Below, in pieces: positions 9,258-18,639 of a stretch of 64,000 nucleotides of DNA. The DNA lies in the NCBI RefSeq assembly GCF_001648555.1, contig NZ_LQXM01000024.1:1-64000 (forward strand), in the 5' to 3' direction. The DNA is from Rossellomorea aquimaris TF-12. GTDB taxonomy: Bacteria > Bacillota > Bacilli > Bacillales > Bacillaceae_B. The notes under the pieces were generated by a model. That model did not search any database. It was not told the origin of the DNA and saw nothing but the letters and a program-made list of their open reading frames with translations. A program made the position numbers and the translations under genes. Position 1 is the stretch's first letter. The number at the start of each line of letters is the position of its first letter.

Positions 9258-10508
9258 CTACTTATTAGATGTAAGATCCATCGCTTTTTTAATATCTTTG
9301 TATGAATTTGATTTACCGTAAAGCAATACTCCACCACGATACACTCGAGCACCGAATACACCAAGAAGGATAATAGAAATAAGGAGAATAACGATTCCTA
9401 TAATAGGTTCATAGGCAGGCAGATTCAACATTCCAACCCGCAGAAACATGACCATCGGTGTGAAAAATGGAATATAAGACGCTATCGTAACAAAGCTTGA
9501 GTCAGGGCTACCAAGACCAAACATTGAAATAAAGAACCCTATCATAATTAAAAAGGTCATAGGCATGATCATTTGCTGAACATCTTCAATCCTGCTCACT
9601 AAAGATCCTAATAATGCAGCTAATGTTGCATAAAGGAAATATCCTAATAAAAAGAAAATAGTGGCGTACATAATAACGCTTATGGAGAGGGATTCAAAAC
9701 CAAAACCTTCAAAGAACCCTCCTACAAGATCATCCTTTTTACGAGCTAAAGTTATATAACCAACAGCAAGTAAAATCGCTATTTGAGTTAAACCAGCAAG
9801 GCCAATACCAATAATTTTTGCAAACATTTGCTTTACTGGTGAGACACTGGATATAAGGATTTCCATTACTCTTGAGCTTTTTTCAGTCGCTACTTCCATG
9901 GCTGTCATGTTCGCATAAGCAATCACTGAGAAATAAATAAAGAATAACAAGACATATACAATACCTCTTGCTTGGCTTAACTCTTCCTCAGATTTTGCCC
10001 CTTCGACGAGAGCTTCTTTTTCAAATACAACAGGTTCACTTAATTTCATTAATTCTTCACTTGATAGTTCCAGCTGATTGGCAGCTACATTTGACTTAAT
10101 ATTTTGTAAAGCTAGTTGTAAATCTGATGTAATGGAAGAATCTGATAAGGAGTTCGATTTATAAACTGCTTTTGGCAGCGAATCATCACCTTCACGAACA
10201 ATCAGCAATCCTTTTACCTCTTCAGATTCAATCTTTTTCTCTATTTCTTCAACGGATTCAGAAGCTGATTCTAATTGAATTTCATTATTCATGGTAGTAA
10301 GCTGAGTCTTGATGGAAGCGTACACGTAACCTGTTTCATCCTGCACGACCACCTTGTTGACTTCATCTCCTTTAAAGCTGGAAATAACAGTATCAAAATT
10401 CGTTAAAAGTATAAGAGCGGCAGCGATTAGGACCGTTGAAATGATAAACGCCTTTGCTTTTAGTTTGGAGAAATATGAATGAGACACCATTAAAAAAAAC
10501 TTATTCAT
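9258..10508 (-). CDS. yhaP: ABC-2 type exporter permease (YhaP/NatB-like)
   Basis: A 416-aa ABC-2 permease. It has one N-terminal membrane helix, a large extracytoplasmic domain of about 150 residues rich in acidic and Ser residues, then a cluster of five or six helices in the C-terminal half (from YVLLFFIYFSVIAYANM onwards, with the conserved EKSSRVMEILISSVSP segment). This is the NatB/YhaP layout for Na+ or other small-molecule export. It overlaps the ATPase gene by 8 bp, so the two are translationally coupled. Substrate is inferred only from family. Confidence 0.85.
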   Translation of the reverse strand: MNKFFLMVSHSYFSKLKAKAFIISTVLIAAALILLTNFDTVISSFKGDEVNKVVVQDETGYVYASIKTQLTTMNNEIQLESASESVEEIEKKIESEEVKGLLIVREGDDSLPKAVYKSNSLSDSSITSDLQLALQNIKSNVAANQLELSSEELMKLSEPVVFEKEALVEGAKSEEELSQARGIVYVLLFFIYFSVIAYANMTAMEVATEKSSRVMEILISSVSPVKQMFAKIIGIGLAGLTQIAILLAVGYITLARKKDDLVGGFFEGFGFESLSISVIMYATIFFLLGYFLYATLAALLGSLVSRIEDVQQMIMPMTFLIMIGFFISMFGLGSPDSSFVTIASYIPFFTPMVMFLRVGMLNLPAYEPIIGIVILLISIILLGVFGARVYRGGVLLYGKSNSYKDIKKAMDLTSNK

Positions 10509-11400
10509 AAGAAGTTCCCACCTTTTCTATAAAAATATCATTAAGAGATGGTTCCTCTAACTCAAACTTTCTTAGAAAGCCTTTTTGTACGACATGATGA
10601 AATACCTTCTCTGCTGCAGTTTCTGATTCAACTTGAAGAAGTACTCCTTCAGTCGTTTCTTTTAGTTTGGTGACTCCGTCGAACTCTTTTAAATCTCTCA
10701 AATCAAAATCTGCATGAATGAGGATATTCTTTTTTCCAAATGACCGTTTGATTTCCTTTAACCCTCCGTGTAACACCGGCCGGCCTTTGTGCATGATACA
10801 TAAGCTTTCACAAAGCTCTTCAACGTGCTCCATTCTGTGACTTGAAAATACGATTGTCGTTCCATTCTGTTTAATTTCCCTAACGGCATCCTTTAACAGT
10901 TCTACATTAACAGGGTCTAGTCCACTGAATGGTTCGTCTAAAATGAGAAGTTTTGGTTTGTGAATAATGGAAGCGATAAACTGTATTTTTTGTTGATTTC
11001 CTTTTGAAAGTTCTTCTACCTTTTTCTCTAAATATTGAGGTACATTAAAGCGCTCTAACCAGTAAGTTAATTCCTTTAATACTTCTTTTTTCTCCATCCC
11101 TCGAAGGCGAGCTAAATAGACAATCTGGTCCTTTACCTTCATTTTGGGGTATAAGCCACGTTCTTCTGGCAAATATCCAATCTCTGGACTAGTAGAATAA
11201 TCAATGTCTTTGCCATTCCATGTGATGTTTCCTTCTGAAGCATCTAATAATCCTAAAACCATTCGAAATGTTGTCGTCTTCCCGGCACCATTTGCACCTA
11301 GAAAACCAAACATTTCACCCGGGGTAATTTCAAGTGATAACTGATCAACTGCTTTAAAGCTTCCAAATTTTTTGGTTACTTGTTGAATACGTAAGCTCAA
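10501..11400 (-). CDS. yhaQ: ABC exporter ATP-binding protein (YhaQ/NatA-like)
   Basis: A 299-aa ATPase energising the permease encoded immediately downstream. Walker A GANGAGKTT, signature LSKGNQQKIQ, Walker B LLILDEPFSGLD, and a switch His in SSHRMEH are all intact. The C-terminal extension of about 80 residues is typical of the NatA/CcmA-like DUF4162 class. The start is TTG at 11400, preceded by AAAGGGG nine bases upstream; no ATG fits the conserved N-terminus (SLRIQQVTKKFG). Confidence 0.88.
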   Translation of the reverse strand: MSLRIQQVTKKFGSFKAVDQLSLEITPGEMFGFLGANGAGKTTTFRMVLGLLDASEGNITWNGKDIDYSTSPEIGYLPEERGLYPKMKVKDQIVYLARLRGMEKKEVLKELTYWLERFNVPQYLEKKVEELSKGNQQKIQFIASIIHKPKLLILDEPFSGLDPVNVELLKDAVREIKQNGTTIVFSSHRMEHVEELCESLCIMHKGRPVLHGGLKEIKRSFGKKNILIHADFDLRDLKEFDGVTKLKETTEGVLLQVESETAAEKVFHHVVQKGFLRKFELEEPSLNDIFIEKVGTSYE

Positions 11401-11579
11401 TTGTGTATTCCCCTTTCTTCATCAAAATTACGGCTATCTTCCTAACTCTTTACGTAATTATCCAAGAAAGGTTTCACTTTCCAAACATTTTCTTTTTCTC
11501 TAAATATTTAGACTTTAAAAAAAGACAAAACTATGAAAAAATAATAGAGACATTTATTTCATAAAAAGGGGTAAGAGAC

Positions 11580-11765
11580 ATGAAGGTATACAAGCTAACG
11601 GTGTTTGAAAAGGATGGGAAAAAAATTTTAGATGAATCTTTTGAAGCAGCATCTGATCTTGAAGCAAAAAAAACAGGTGAATCCATGTTAGAAGAAAAAG
11701 GATATCTCGACCATATCCACCGTTGTACATCACCACTTGGAAAATTGTTATTGTTTCATGTGTGA
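11580..11765 (+). CDS. yhzD: YhzD-like protein (61 aa)
   Basis: A 61-aa soluble protein beginning MKVYKLTVFEKDGKKILDE and ending HRCTSPLGKLLLFHV. Size, start and the conserved C-terminal half match the YhzD family of Bacillus, which has no known function. AAAGGGG lies upstream of the ATG, and a strong terminator follows within 15 bp, so it is monocistronic. In B. subtilis yhzD lies in the same yhaP-yhaQ neighbourhood. Confidence 0.85.
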   Translation: MKVYKLTVFEKDGKKILDESFEAASDLEAKKTGESMLEEKGYLDHIHRCTSPLGKLLLFHV

Positions 11766-11778
11766 ATAGAAACGGGAG

Positions 11779-11823
11779 AAGCGGGCACGAAGGTATTTGT
11801 TTAACCTTCATGCCCGCTTTTTT
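11779..11823 (+). terminator. Terminator of yhzD
   Basis: A 16-bp stem with one mismatch (AAGCGGGCACGAAGGT and complement), a 9-base loop and T6 on the plus strand. Confidence 0.9.
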
Positions 11824-11836
11824 GGCCTTGAGTTTG

Positions 11837-11970
11837 TCGAATCACGTCGATAAATCGGTAGTTCGCAAATAAATCGAATATTTCGCTTGATAAATTGTAA
11901 ATATCGCAAATATATATAGAATTTCACTCATATATTTAGAATATCGCAAGCATCCTTTAAAATCGATGAG
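11837..11970. repeat. 20-21 bp phased intergenic array 2 (TCGCAAATAAAT / TCGCTTGATA units)
   Basis: TCG/TCA unit starts lie at 11863, 11883, 11904, 11924, 11944 and 11963, a spacing of 19-21. Two unit types alternate: TCGCAAATAAAT-like and TCGCTTGATAAATTG-like. The array begins about 15 bp after the yhzD terminator and runs into the 3' end of the ASCH gene. The same two units alternate in the array at 26585-26705. Confidence 0.75.
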
Positions 11971-12331
11971 GAGAAACTGAAGTTGTCGCTTTCGACAGGT
12001 CCACCCAAATAACAGCCCCCATGGGATGTTTATATGGAATTGGATTTTCATAAATCTCAGGTTTTTCTAAAACCCATGCGTATGTATTCTTATAAGGTAA
12101 TTCATAACTTTCTTTACTATCCACACAATGAAATTCATTACCCATTTGATAATCCCTTATACTCAACTTTATGCTATTTACAATTGATACTTTCCCAACT
12201 ACTAGACCTGTACCACTTTTGATCAGGCCAACTTCTCCTCTTATCTTAGTATTGGATCCTCTGATCTCCCATACTTTTTTTCCTTCTAAAATCAAATCCA
12301 CCCACGGAGACTTAATCAGTAGTCCTTTCAA
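11957..12331 (-). CDS. ASCH-domain protein
   Basis: About 124 aa. The N-terminus KGLLIKSPWVDLILEGKKVWEIRG is the ASCH signature (GxKxxWxxLIxxGxKxWEiR), found in the PUA-like superfamily and linked to RNA or modified-nucleoside binding. The TTG at 12331 is preferred because GGTGG lies five bases upstream and the protein then starts MKGLLIK as family members do; two upstream codons (TTG, GTG at 12343/12340) are alternatives. A short tail after WVDLS looks unconserved. It follows a frameshifted gene with only 16 bp between and may be a recent arrival. Confidence 0.8.
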   Translation of the reverse strand: MKGLLIKSPWVDLILEGKKVWEIRGSNTKIRGEVGLIKSGTGLVVGKVSIVNSIKLSIRDYQMGNEFHCVDSKESYELPYKNTYAWVLEKPEIYENPIPYKHPMGAVIWVDLSKATTSVSPHRF

Positions 12332-12347
12332 GAATTCCACCAACTTT

Positions 12348-12615
12348 TTAAGTTCTTTTATGGATCAGGCTCAAAAAATAGTCTCTCTCTTCTTGGTCCA
12401 GAATAATTTTATTTGCCATTTCTTTTTTTGATAGATAGTTTTTTAGATTAGGGTTATGATAGATACTTTCGTAATAAAATCCATCATCACTTAAACCACT
12501 TCTCTTTTTTAAGCTTTCGTATATTTCTTTAGAATGTAATATCTTCTATGTCTATTCCACCAGAAAATAGACATCCCAGAATAATAGCAATAATATCTTT
12601 ACCCACATTTCTCAT
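12348..12615 (-). pseudogene. Frameshifted small gene upstream of the ASCH gene
   Basis: Read on the minus strand, an AGGAGAAC ribosome site leads to ATG at 12615 and an open frame (MRNVGKDIIAIILGCLF...) that stops after 28 codons. From about 12540 a different frame continues without interruption for 62 codons (HSKEIYESLKKRSGLSDDGF... ending LIHKRT). That second frame has no start codon of its own: two stops lie just upstream. A single indel near 12535-12545 would restore one protein of about 89 aa. I do not recognise the family. Confidence 0.6.
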
Positions 12616-12748
12616 TTTTTTGTTCTCCTCTATATACATATAAATGGAGTATGGCGGTCAAGGTTAGTGTTAATAGGATTGTACCAATATGTGAGCTTTT
12701 TCTCCCCCATTAGAAAGCTATTACTTACGTGTTTTCCATGCTGAAACT

Positions 12749-12792
12749 AAAAAAATCGAGTAAAATCCCTATAAAGGAATAATACTCGATTC
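12749..12792 (-). terminator. Terminator downstream of the enoyl-CoA hydratase gene
   Basis: An AATCGAGT stem with a long partly paired loop, followed by T7 on the minus strand. Confidence 0.75.
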
Positions 12793-12820
12793 CCTAGTCT
12801 TTCATGGAACAACTTATGAC

Positions 12821-13615
12821 TTATTGCCCTTTGAAATTCGGTCGTCTCTTTTCAACAAATGATTGTATTCCTTCTCTGTGATCTTCTGTTTGGCGCATCA
12901 GCCATTGTCCTTCTTTTTCAAGATCTAATGCGGTTTGAAGTTTTTCTTTATTTAACGAAACATATATTTCCTTTGTCTTCAGCATGGCTTTTGTTGGTGA
13001 AGCCATGCACTGTTTAATGTAGCGTTGGATTCCATCCTCTAATTTTCCAGAAGGAATGGCTTCGTCTACTAAGCCTTTCATTAATGCTTCTTGTCCTTCA
13101 AATACTTTTCCATTCCAGATCATTCGTTTCGCTTTATGGGTACCTAATCGCTCCTGTAAAAGAAAATGGCTTCCTCCATCAGGAATTAATGCGATACCAA
13201 TAAAATTCATAGCCAGCTTACTGTCCTCTTCACATAATATGTAGTCAGACGCAAGGGCTAAACTAAATCCAAGACCCGCTGCTGCACCATGAATACCTGT
13301 AAGAACGACTTTTGGCATTGTGTATAGAGTCATCACTAGTTCACTAATGGTATCCATGATTCCAGAGAATTGATCTTCTCCACTTAAAGTCAGCATGGAT
13401 TTAATATCCCCACCAGAGGAAAACCCCTTACCTTCCCCTGTTATAACTAAGAGCGATATAGAAGGATCATTCTTCACTTCTTTTAAAGCATTTAGAAGAT
13501 CTCTCATCAGTTGAGCATTTAGTGAGTTTAGAGATTCCGGTCTACTTAGTTTTAACCTTGCCACTTTTCCTTCTTTATGTAGCTTTACTGTTTCGTATTG
13601 ATTTGACACTGTCAA
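12821..13615 (-). CDS. yhaR: Enoyl-CoA hydratase/isomerase family protein
   Basis: A 264-aa crotonase-fold protein. The oxyanion-hole segments are visible: GEGKGFSSGGDIKSM and HGAAAGLGFSLALASDYI. The second catalytic region reads FIGIALIPDGGSHFLLQERLG; one of the usual catalytic Glu positions is not obvious (ALIPDGG), as in the isomerase-like PaaG/YhaR subgroup. The start is the TTG at 13615 behind GGGGAGGG; an ATG nine codons earlier lies before that ribosome site. It has its own terminator. Fatty-acid or phenylacetate-type degradation is inferred. Confidence 0.82.
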   Translation of the reverse strand: MTVSNQYETVKLHKEGKVARLKLSRPESLNSLNAQLMRDLLNALKEVKNDPSISLLVITGEGKGFSSGGDIKSMLTLSGEDQFSGIMDTISELVMTLYTMPKVVLTGIHGAAAGLGFSLALASDYILCEEDSKLAMNFIGIALIPDGGSHFLLQERLGTHKAKRMIWNGKVFEGQEALMKGLVDEAIPSGKLEDGIQRYIKQCMASPTKAMLKTKEIYVSLNKEKLQTALDLEKEGQWLMRQTEDHREGIQSFVEKRRPNFKGQ

Positions 13616-13748
13616 AAAAATCCCTCCCCTTTCTTCTAGCATAGCGTAATTTTACTAATTTAGGAATTATTATTTCGAATAGTATAAATATTTAAGAAAT
13701 GGAAGAAAGATTGACCCAGGATGATTCCAGAGTCAATCTCTCAATTTA

Positions 13749-15362
13749 TCAAATTTGGTTTATTTTTTCTTGAACCTGATCACGTAAAGCTCTCTTTAAA
13801 AACTTTCCAACGCTTGTCTTTGGAATCTCGTCAAGGAATAAGACATCGTCCGGCAGCCACCATTTTGCAAACTGAGGCTTAAGAAAGTCGAGAATATCTT
13901 CTTTTGTTACATTGCCTTTACCGGTTTCCTTAAGAACGACACACGCAATCGGACGTTCCTGCCATTCTTCATGAGGAACAGCAACTACTGCGGCTTCAAA
14001 AATGTCCTCGTGGGCCATGAGAGCATTTTCAAGATCCACGGATGAAATCCATTCACCTCCTGATTTAATTAGGTCTTTTGTCCGGTCAACAATTTTGATG
14101 TAGCCTTCTTCGTCGATTGTAACCACATCACCTGTATACAACCATCCATCCCTGAATGAGTCTTGGCTTCTTTCATCCTGGTAATATTCTGAAGCAATCC
14201 ATGGACCTCTAAGGGCAAGCTCACCCATTTCTTTACCGTCCCAGGCCACTTCCCCATCTTTACCGATTATCTTCATCTCTAATCCAGGCACCAGAATCCC
14301 TTGCTTTGCTTTGATATCTAATTTTTCTTCAGAAGGGAGATCTTCATGATAGCTTTTGGAAGAAGCTATTACAGCTAACGGACTGGTTTCTGTCATTCCA
14401 TAAGCATGCATGAAGGGTATTCCAAATTTTTCTTCGAAGGCTTTAATCATGCCTCTTGGAGCTGCCGAACCACCGCATAAGACTGAGCGAAGACTCGTTA
14501 AATCATATTCATTTTGCTCCAGTTCATTCAACAAGCCTAACCAGATGGTAGGCACCCCGGCAGTAATAGTTACCTTCTCATCCTGCATCATCTGCGCTAA
14601 CAAGCCAGGAGTAAAATATGGTCCTGGTAACACTTGCTTCGTACCAAACCATACAGAAGCAAAGGGAAGTCCCCAAGCGTTAACATGGAACATAGGTACA
14701 ACTGGAAGAGCAACGTCTTTTTCACAAACTCCAGTTGTATCTGCAAGTCCTAATGCCATAGCATGTAATACGATTCCACGATGGGTATAGATGACACCTT
14801 TAGGGTTACCTGTTGTTGCTGATGTGTAACACATTCCTGCCGGTGTATTTTCATCGAGATCCTTACGAAACTCAAAAGATGGATCTCCTTCCTCAAGTAA
14901 TCGTTCATAGTGATATACTGGTTCTAATGTAGTGTCAGGTAATTCATCGTCTGTCATAATAATAAATGCTTTCACATGTGGAATTTGATCTTTAATTTTT
15001 TCGATAAGAGGAACAATATCTGAATCTATTAATAACACTTGATCTTCTGCATGATTAATAATGTAAATAATATGTTGGGGAGACAAACGAATGTTGATTG
15101 TGTGTAGGATCGCTCCACTACAAGGAATGGCAAAGTATGCTTCTAAATGACGATGATGGTTCCAAGCAAGGGTTCCTACCTTATCCCCTTCTTCTATTCC
15201 AAGCTTTGTTAAGGAGCTTGCCAGTCTACGGGTCCTTTCTCCCCATTGTTTGTAAGTAAAGCGAGAAATACCCGATTCAGTACGAGAAACTATTTCTTTT
15301 TTAGGAAAATATCTTTCAGCTCGTTCAATCATTTGTGTCAATAGCAGAGGTGTTTGCATCAT
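13749..15362 (-). CDS. Long-chain fatty-acid--CoA ligase
   Basis: A 537-aa acyl-adenylate-forming enzyme that activates fatty acids to acyl-CoA using ATP. The P-loop-like motif [12 protein letters not shown] (about residues 178-189), AYGMTETSP, the hinge region [28 protein letters not shown] and the C-terminal catalytic Lys in [11 protein letters not shown] are all present. The closest family layout is the medium/long-chain ligases of Bacillus (537 aa, AlkK/FadD3-like). It lies 130 bp upstream of the enoyl-CoA hydratase gene on the same strand; both serve acyl-CoA metabolism but a terminator-like gap is not evident between them. Confidence 0.88.
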   Translation of the reverse strand: MMQTPLLLTQMIERAERYFPKKEIVSRTESGISRFTYKQWGERTRRLASSLTKLGIEEGDKVGTLAWNHHRHLEAYFAIPCSGAILHTINIRLSPQHIIYIINHAEDQVLLIDSDIVPLIEKIKDQIPHVKAFIIMTDDELPDTTLEPVYHYERLLEEGDPSFEFRKDLDENTPAGMCYTSATTGNPKGVIYTHRGIVLHAMALGLADTTGVCEKDVALPVVPMFHVNAWGLPFASVWFGTKQVLPGPYFTPGLLAQMMQDEKVTITAGVPTIWLGLLNELEQNEYDLTSLRSVLCGGSAAPRGMIKAFEEKFGIPFMHAYGMTETSPLAVIASSKSYHEDLPSEEKLDIKAKQGILVPGLEMKIIGKDGEVAWDGKEMGELALRGPWIASEYYQDERSQDSFRDGWLYTGDVVTIDEEGYIKIVDRTKDLIKSGGEWISSVDLENALMAHEDIFEAAVVAVPHEEWQERPIACVVLKETGKGNVTKEDILDFLKPQFAKWWLPDDVLFLDEIPKTSVGKFLKRALRDQVQEKINQI

Positions 15363-15525
15363 GTTCCATCTCTCCCCTCAAAATAGTAAGCGGTTACAAA
15401 AATGAAAGAAATTAAAATGTATCAATAATAGTATTCTACTTTTCACAGCTCAATCCTTTTTATTATTGAAAAATTCAGTCAACTAACCTATACTATTGGT
15501 AATTAATTGTAATAGGATGATGGTG

Positions 15526-15879
15526 ATGAGTGTTGCAGCTAGATATCATTTTATGTATTTATTCATAATCGTTTTTCTTCTACTTTACGTGTCTAGGATA
15601 GACGTAACAGTCTCTCCACTTCTTCTATACGGTGTTGTGTTTGGCGGGTTAGGAATTTGTATCTATATGCCTAGTACTGGAGCAAAGCTCCCTTATCGTT
15701 TAAAATTTAAGATTGATACTTTTTGGACCTTGCTTGGCTATTTTGCTTGTTTATATATTTTATTTAAGGGCTGGTCCACTCAATATGGTCCTAATCACAC
15801 CACTTTCCTCACAGCTGCTGTTTTCCTAAGTCTTGGGCGAGGGGTGTGGGCATTAAAGAAGCAAGAAAAGGAAAAATGA
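15526..15879 (+). CDS. Hypothetical membrane protein, three to four helices
   Basis: About 117 aa with hydrophobic segments around YLFIIVFLLLYVS, LLLYGVVFGGLGICIYM and FWTLLGYFACLYILF, plus a weaker fourth helix, and a basic C-terminal end (KKQEKEK). I do not recognise the family. Start choice is uncertain: ATG at 15526 has AGGATGATGGTG upstream, with nearby ATG/GTG/TTG alternatives down to 15496. It is divergent from the acyl-CoA ligase gene and is followed by a strong terminator. Confidence 0.65.
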   Translation: MSVAARYHFMYLFIIVFLLLYVSRIDVTVSPLLLYGVVFGGLGICIYMPSTGAKLPYRLKFKIDTFWTLLGYFACLYILFKGWSTQYGPNHTTFLTAAVFLSLGRGVWALKKQEKEK

Positions 15880-15888
15880 TGCGATAAA

Positions 15889-15934
15889 AAAGAAGCTGAT
15901 ACAAAAGGAGATAACTTTTGTATCAGCTTCTTTC
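15889..15934 (+). terminator. Strong intrinsic terminator
   Basis: A perfect 18-bp stem (AAGAAGCTGATACAAAAG with its complement), a 7-base loop and a T-rich end. Confidence 0.85.
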
Positions 15935-15940
15935 TATTTG

Positions 15941-16036
15941 GCTGTTTTTTGTAAAGATTGTTGCTATTTTAGAGGAGAAAGTGGTAGTTGATTGCAGCTC
16001 CAGGTGCTCGCTTTCCGCTTCAATCAACTTTCTATG
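15941..16036 (+). repeat. Mosaic intergenic repeat copy
   Basis: Carries the family hallmarks in order: GGCTGTTTTTTGTAAA, TTGTTGCTATTTTAGAGG, GATTGCAGC and GGTGCTCGCTTTCCGC. The same modules occur at 29385-29615, 53930-54050, 57570-57925 and 61935-62075. Confidence 0.7.
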
Positions 16037-16038
16037 AA

Positions 16039-16085
16039 TGAGTCTCTTAATATAAACTAAATACCTTACATGTATTAAGAGGCTC
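16039..16085. repeat. Inverted repeat downstream of hemZ
   Basis: GAGTCTCTTAATA and TATTAAGAGGCTC form a 13-bp stem with one mismatch around a 20-base spacer. No T-tract follows on the minus strand, so terminator function is uncertain. Confidence 0.4.
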
Positions 16086-16119
16086 ATGTTATTTACAACA
16101 CTATTTGCGAACTTTCTAT

Positions 16120-17613
16120 TTAAAACAACTCATTCAATATGTTAATTTTCTTATCTGTATATTCTTTAAAGCTTAGATTATAAGCATTAGGTTCTTTGGG
16201 ATTTGCAAAATGAGTAATCTTTCCCGTTCTAGGATCGATAAATTTACTTGCGGCTCCACAACCAATGCCAATAATTGTCTGAACTTCTTCCATTATCATG
16301 ATGTTATAGATACTATCCTGCTCAGGTAATGCATATCCAACATTTTCCAAGTTACCGAGAATATTTTTTTGACGGTAAAGGTAATAGGGTTCATAGCCAT
16401 GCTCTTCCGTCCACTTCTCGGCAAGGTCCATCATTTTTTCGATTTCCAGTCTGTCCGCTACTTTATATTTTTCTTTATTCTTTGTCATTTCAGAAGCTCT
16501 CTTAAAGGATAAAGTATGAACGGTTAAGGATTCTGGCATGAGCTTTTCTGTTTCATCCAAAGAATGCTGCAGTTCTGGAACTTCTTCTCCTGGAAGTCCA
16601 ATAATGAGGTCCATATTGATGTTGTTCATTCCCATGTTTCTAGCTAAATGAAACTTATCAATGGTTTCTTCAACTGTATGGTGACGACCGATTGCTTTCA
16701 ATGTTTCTTGGGTGTAGCTTTGAGGATTGATGGAAATTCGATCTATGTTCCATTTGTTTAAAACCTCAAGTTTATCAGGGGAAATTGTATCCGGCCGTCC
16801 GGCTTCCACTGTTACTTCCCTCACATTGTGAACATCAGGGAAAGAACGGTACATTTCATCATATAAGGCATCCATTTCTTCTGCTGTAATGGAAGTGGGA
16901 GTACCTCCCCCATAATAAATAGTCGTAATTTTGATTCCTTTTTCTTTTAGCCAACGACCCATTTCCTGTATTTCGTAGTGAAGACCTGCCAGAAACGAAT
17001 CTACTCTTCCTTGCTTACCGAGAATCGCATAGGCCGGAAATGTACAGTAAGCACATTTTGTTGGGCAAAAAGGAATGCCGATATAGATACTTACTTCATC
17101 CTGGAGATTGTATAGATCCGGAACAACCGCGAGTTGTCGGTCAACAATGTTTTGCATGAGCTGAATTTTCCCATCCGTTATGAGATATTCTTCTTTTAGC
17201 ATTTTATGAACTTCTTCCTTAGGTGTACCCAGCTGTTTTTGCTTATGAAGGAGTTTGGTAGGACGAATCCCTGTCAAAATGCCCCATTTTTGTCTAATTC
17301 CCGTTAAGTCTTGAAGAACGTTTAGATACACATGGGAAACAGCAGTTTTCACTTGTCTGAATCGGTCTTTTTCGGATTCATAATCCATCCAATCACGTTC
17401 GTATGTTGAAGAGAAAGATTGAGAGGAGGATTTTCCAGTCAACGTTGCAGTAGTAGAAATTTTGTCTTCTATTGAAAGCTCTATATGGACGCAAAAATCA
17501 TAATCATCACAAGAGTGAAAATGAATGGCTGTCTCTTCAAAAAACAAATTTGCAATTAATCGTAGAGGCCGTTCAAATCGTTCATCCTCAATTCCTTTTA
17601 TTAATACATTCAC
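16120..17613 (-). CDS. hemZ: HemZ, radical-SAM coproporphyrinogen III oxidase-like enzyme
   Basis: A 497-aa HemN-family protein. The [4Fe-4S]/SAM motif CPTKCAYC (Cys183, Cys187, Cys190), the glycine-rich YYGGGTPTS and the VEAGRPDTI and INPQSY segments are intact. B. subtilis HemZ has a similar N-terminal extension of about 170 residues (THUMP-like region followed by QKWGILTGIRPTKL), conserved here. The GTG at 17613 is chosen because AAAGGTGAT precedes it and the protein then starts MNVLIKGIED, matching family N-termini; an upstream GTG gives eight extra residues. Annotated as anaerobic coproporphyrinogen oxidase, though activity of this subgroup is less certain than for HemN. Confidence 0.9.
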   Translation of the reverse strand: MNVLIKGIEDERFERPLRLIANLFFEETAIHFHSCDDYDFCVHIELSIEDKISTTATLTGKSSSQSFSSTYERDWMDYESEKDRFRQVKTAVSHVYLNVLQDLTGIRQKWGILTGIRPTKLLHKQKQLGTPKEEVHKMLKEEYLITDGKIQLMQNIVDRQLAVVPDLYNLQDEVSIYIGIPFCPTKCAYCTFPAYAILGKQGRVDSFLAGLHYEIQEMGRWLKEKGIKITTIYYGGGTPTSITAEEMDALYDEMYRSFPDVHNVREVTVEAGRPDTISPDKLEVLNKWNIDRISINPQSYTQETLKAIGRHHTVEETIDKFHLARNMGMNNINMDLIIGLPGEEVPELQHSLDETEKLMPESLTVHTLSFKRASEMTKNKEKYKVADRLEIEKMMDLAEKWTEEHGYEPYYLYRQKNILGNLENVGYALPEQDSIYNIMIMEEVQTIIGIGCGAASKFIDPRTGKITHFANPKEPNAYNLSFKEYTDKKINILNELF

Positions 17614-17696
17614 GTATTTAATCACCTTTCTATACACTAGTAAGCTTTTATTAGTGTACAGAATGGGGTAGCAATGGTCAATGGCAGTGATAATGG

Positions 17697-17726
17697 AAAA
17701 AGCCTCCCAAATGTTCGGGAAGCTTC
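17697..17726 (-). terminator. Terminator of yhaX
   Basis: An AAGCTTCCCGA/TTGGGAGGCTT stem followed by T5 on the minus strand. Confidence 0.8.
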
Positions 17727-17734
17727 ACATACAT

Positions 17735-18601
17735 TTATTTAATGATATTCATTTTTTTCAGGAATGGGATGGGATGTTGTTTCCGAAAAAGTTCCATAAT
17801 AAAGTATGAAATCCCTTGTTGATCTTGACTTCTGGTAATCCAATCGGCCTCTCTCTTCACTTCAAGTGGAGCTTCTCCCATGCTTACACCAAGCCCACAG
17901 CATCTCATGGTATCTAGATCATCAATACCGGATCCCACCATAACGATTTGTTCTTTTTTAACACCCAGTCGTTCAGACAAATACATTAATCCTCTAAGTT
18001 TAGATACCCCTCTAGGAACAATATCGATTTTATTTTCGCTTGTAGGAATTGCCTCAACTTCTTCATACATGCCTTTCATAGCGGCAACTATGTCCCAAAC
18101 GTCTTCTTTATGTTCTAATACAACTGACATCTTAGGAACAGACATTGGGTTTTCCAACAAATAATCGGTTACTCGATCTACAACTCTTTTGCTGTAAAGT
18201 AACCTCGATTCTCTTTGCCATGTCACTTTCGTGGTGTTTCTCGATTGATTATTTGCCTTGCCAACAATGGAATACTTCTCATGGGCTAAATGAATTTGAC
18301 TGGAAAAACCTTCAAGAAATTGAGATACTTCATAAGTAATGTCTTCAGCTATTTTTCTTACATACATGGGCTTTTCTAGTTCGTTTGCTATATAAGCCCC
18401 TCCGTGAGTCACAATTGGATTTTCTAATTTCAGTGCTTTGGCTACCTTTTTGGCAGATGCGAAGCTTCTACTTGTAACAAGCGTTACAGGAACTCCTTTA
18501 TCTTGTACGTACTCAACTGCCTCCTTTGTTTCTTTAGCAATCTTTCCGTATTCATTTACAATGGTTCCATCTATATTTAGTGCCAGCATTCTATAAATCA
18601 T
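17735..18601 (-). CDS. yhaX: YhaX, Cof-type HAD-fold protein (probably inactive phosphatase)
   Basis: A 288-aa HAD-superfamily protein with a Cof/C2-type cap. Motif I reads LALNIDGTI: Asn9 stands where the nucleophilic Asp should be, while Asp11 is kept. Motif II Ser/Thr (LVTSRSF) and a motif III Lys are present. Motif IV reads GSGIDDLDTM rather than GDGxNDxxM. These changes predict loss or alteration of phosphatase chemistry. YhaX of B. subtilis is a sporulation gene, and a sigma-E-like promoter lies upstream here (18640-18669). It is followed by its own terminator before hemZ. Confidence 0.88.
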   Translation of the reverse strand: MIYRMLALNIDGTIVNEYGKIAKETKEAVEYVQDKGVPVTLVTSRSFASAKKVAKALKLENPIVTHGGAYIANELEKPMYVRKIAEDITYEVSQFLEGFSSQIHLAHEKYSIVGKANNQSRNTTKVTWQRESRLLYSKRVVDRVTDYLLENPMSVPKMSVVLEHKEDVWDIVAAMKGMYEEVEAIPTSENKIDIVPRGVSKLRGLMYLSERLGVKKEQIVMVGSGIDDLDTMRCCGLGVSMGEAPLEVKREADWITRSQDQQGISYFIMELFRKQHPIPFLKKMNIIK

Positions 18602-18639
18602 TGGTGTCCCCCCTAATATGGTGTCTACTCCTTTCTATA

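Noticed and set aside
11554..11811. 85-codon minus-strand ORF
   Set aside because: Antisense to yhzD, which has conserved sequence and a proper ribosome site and terminator.
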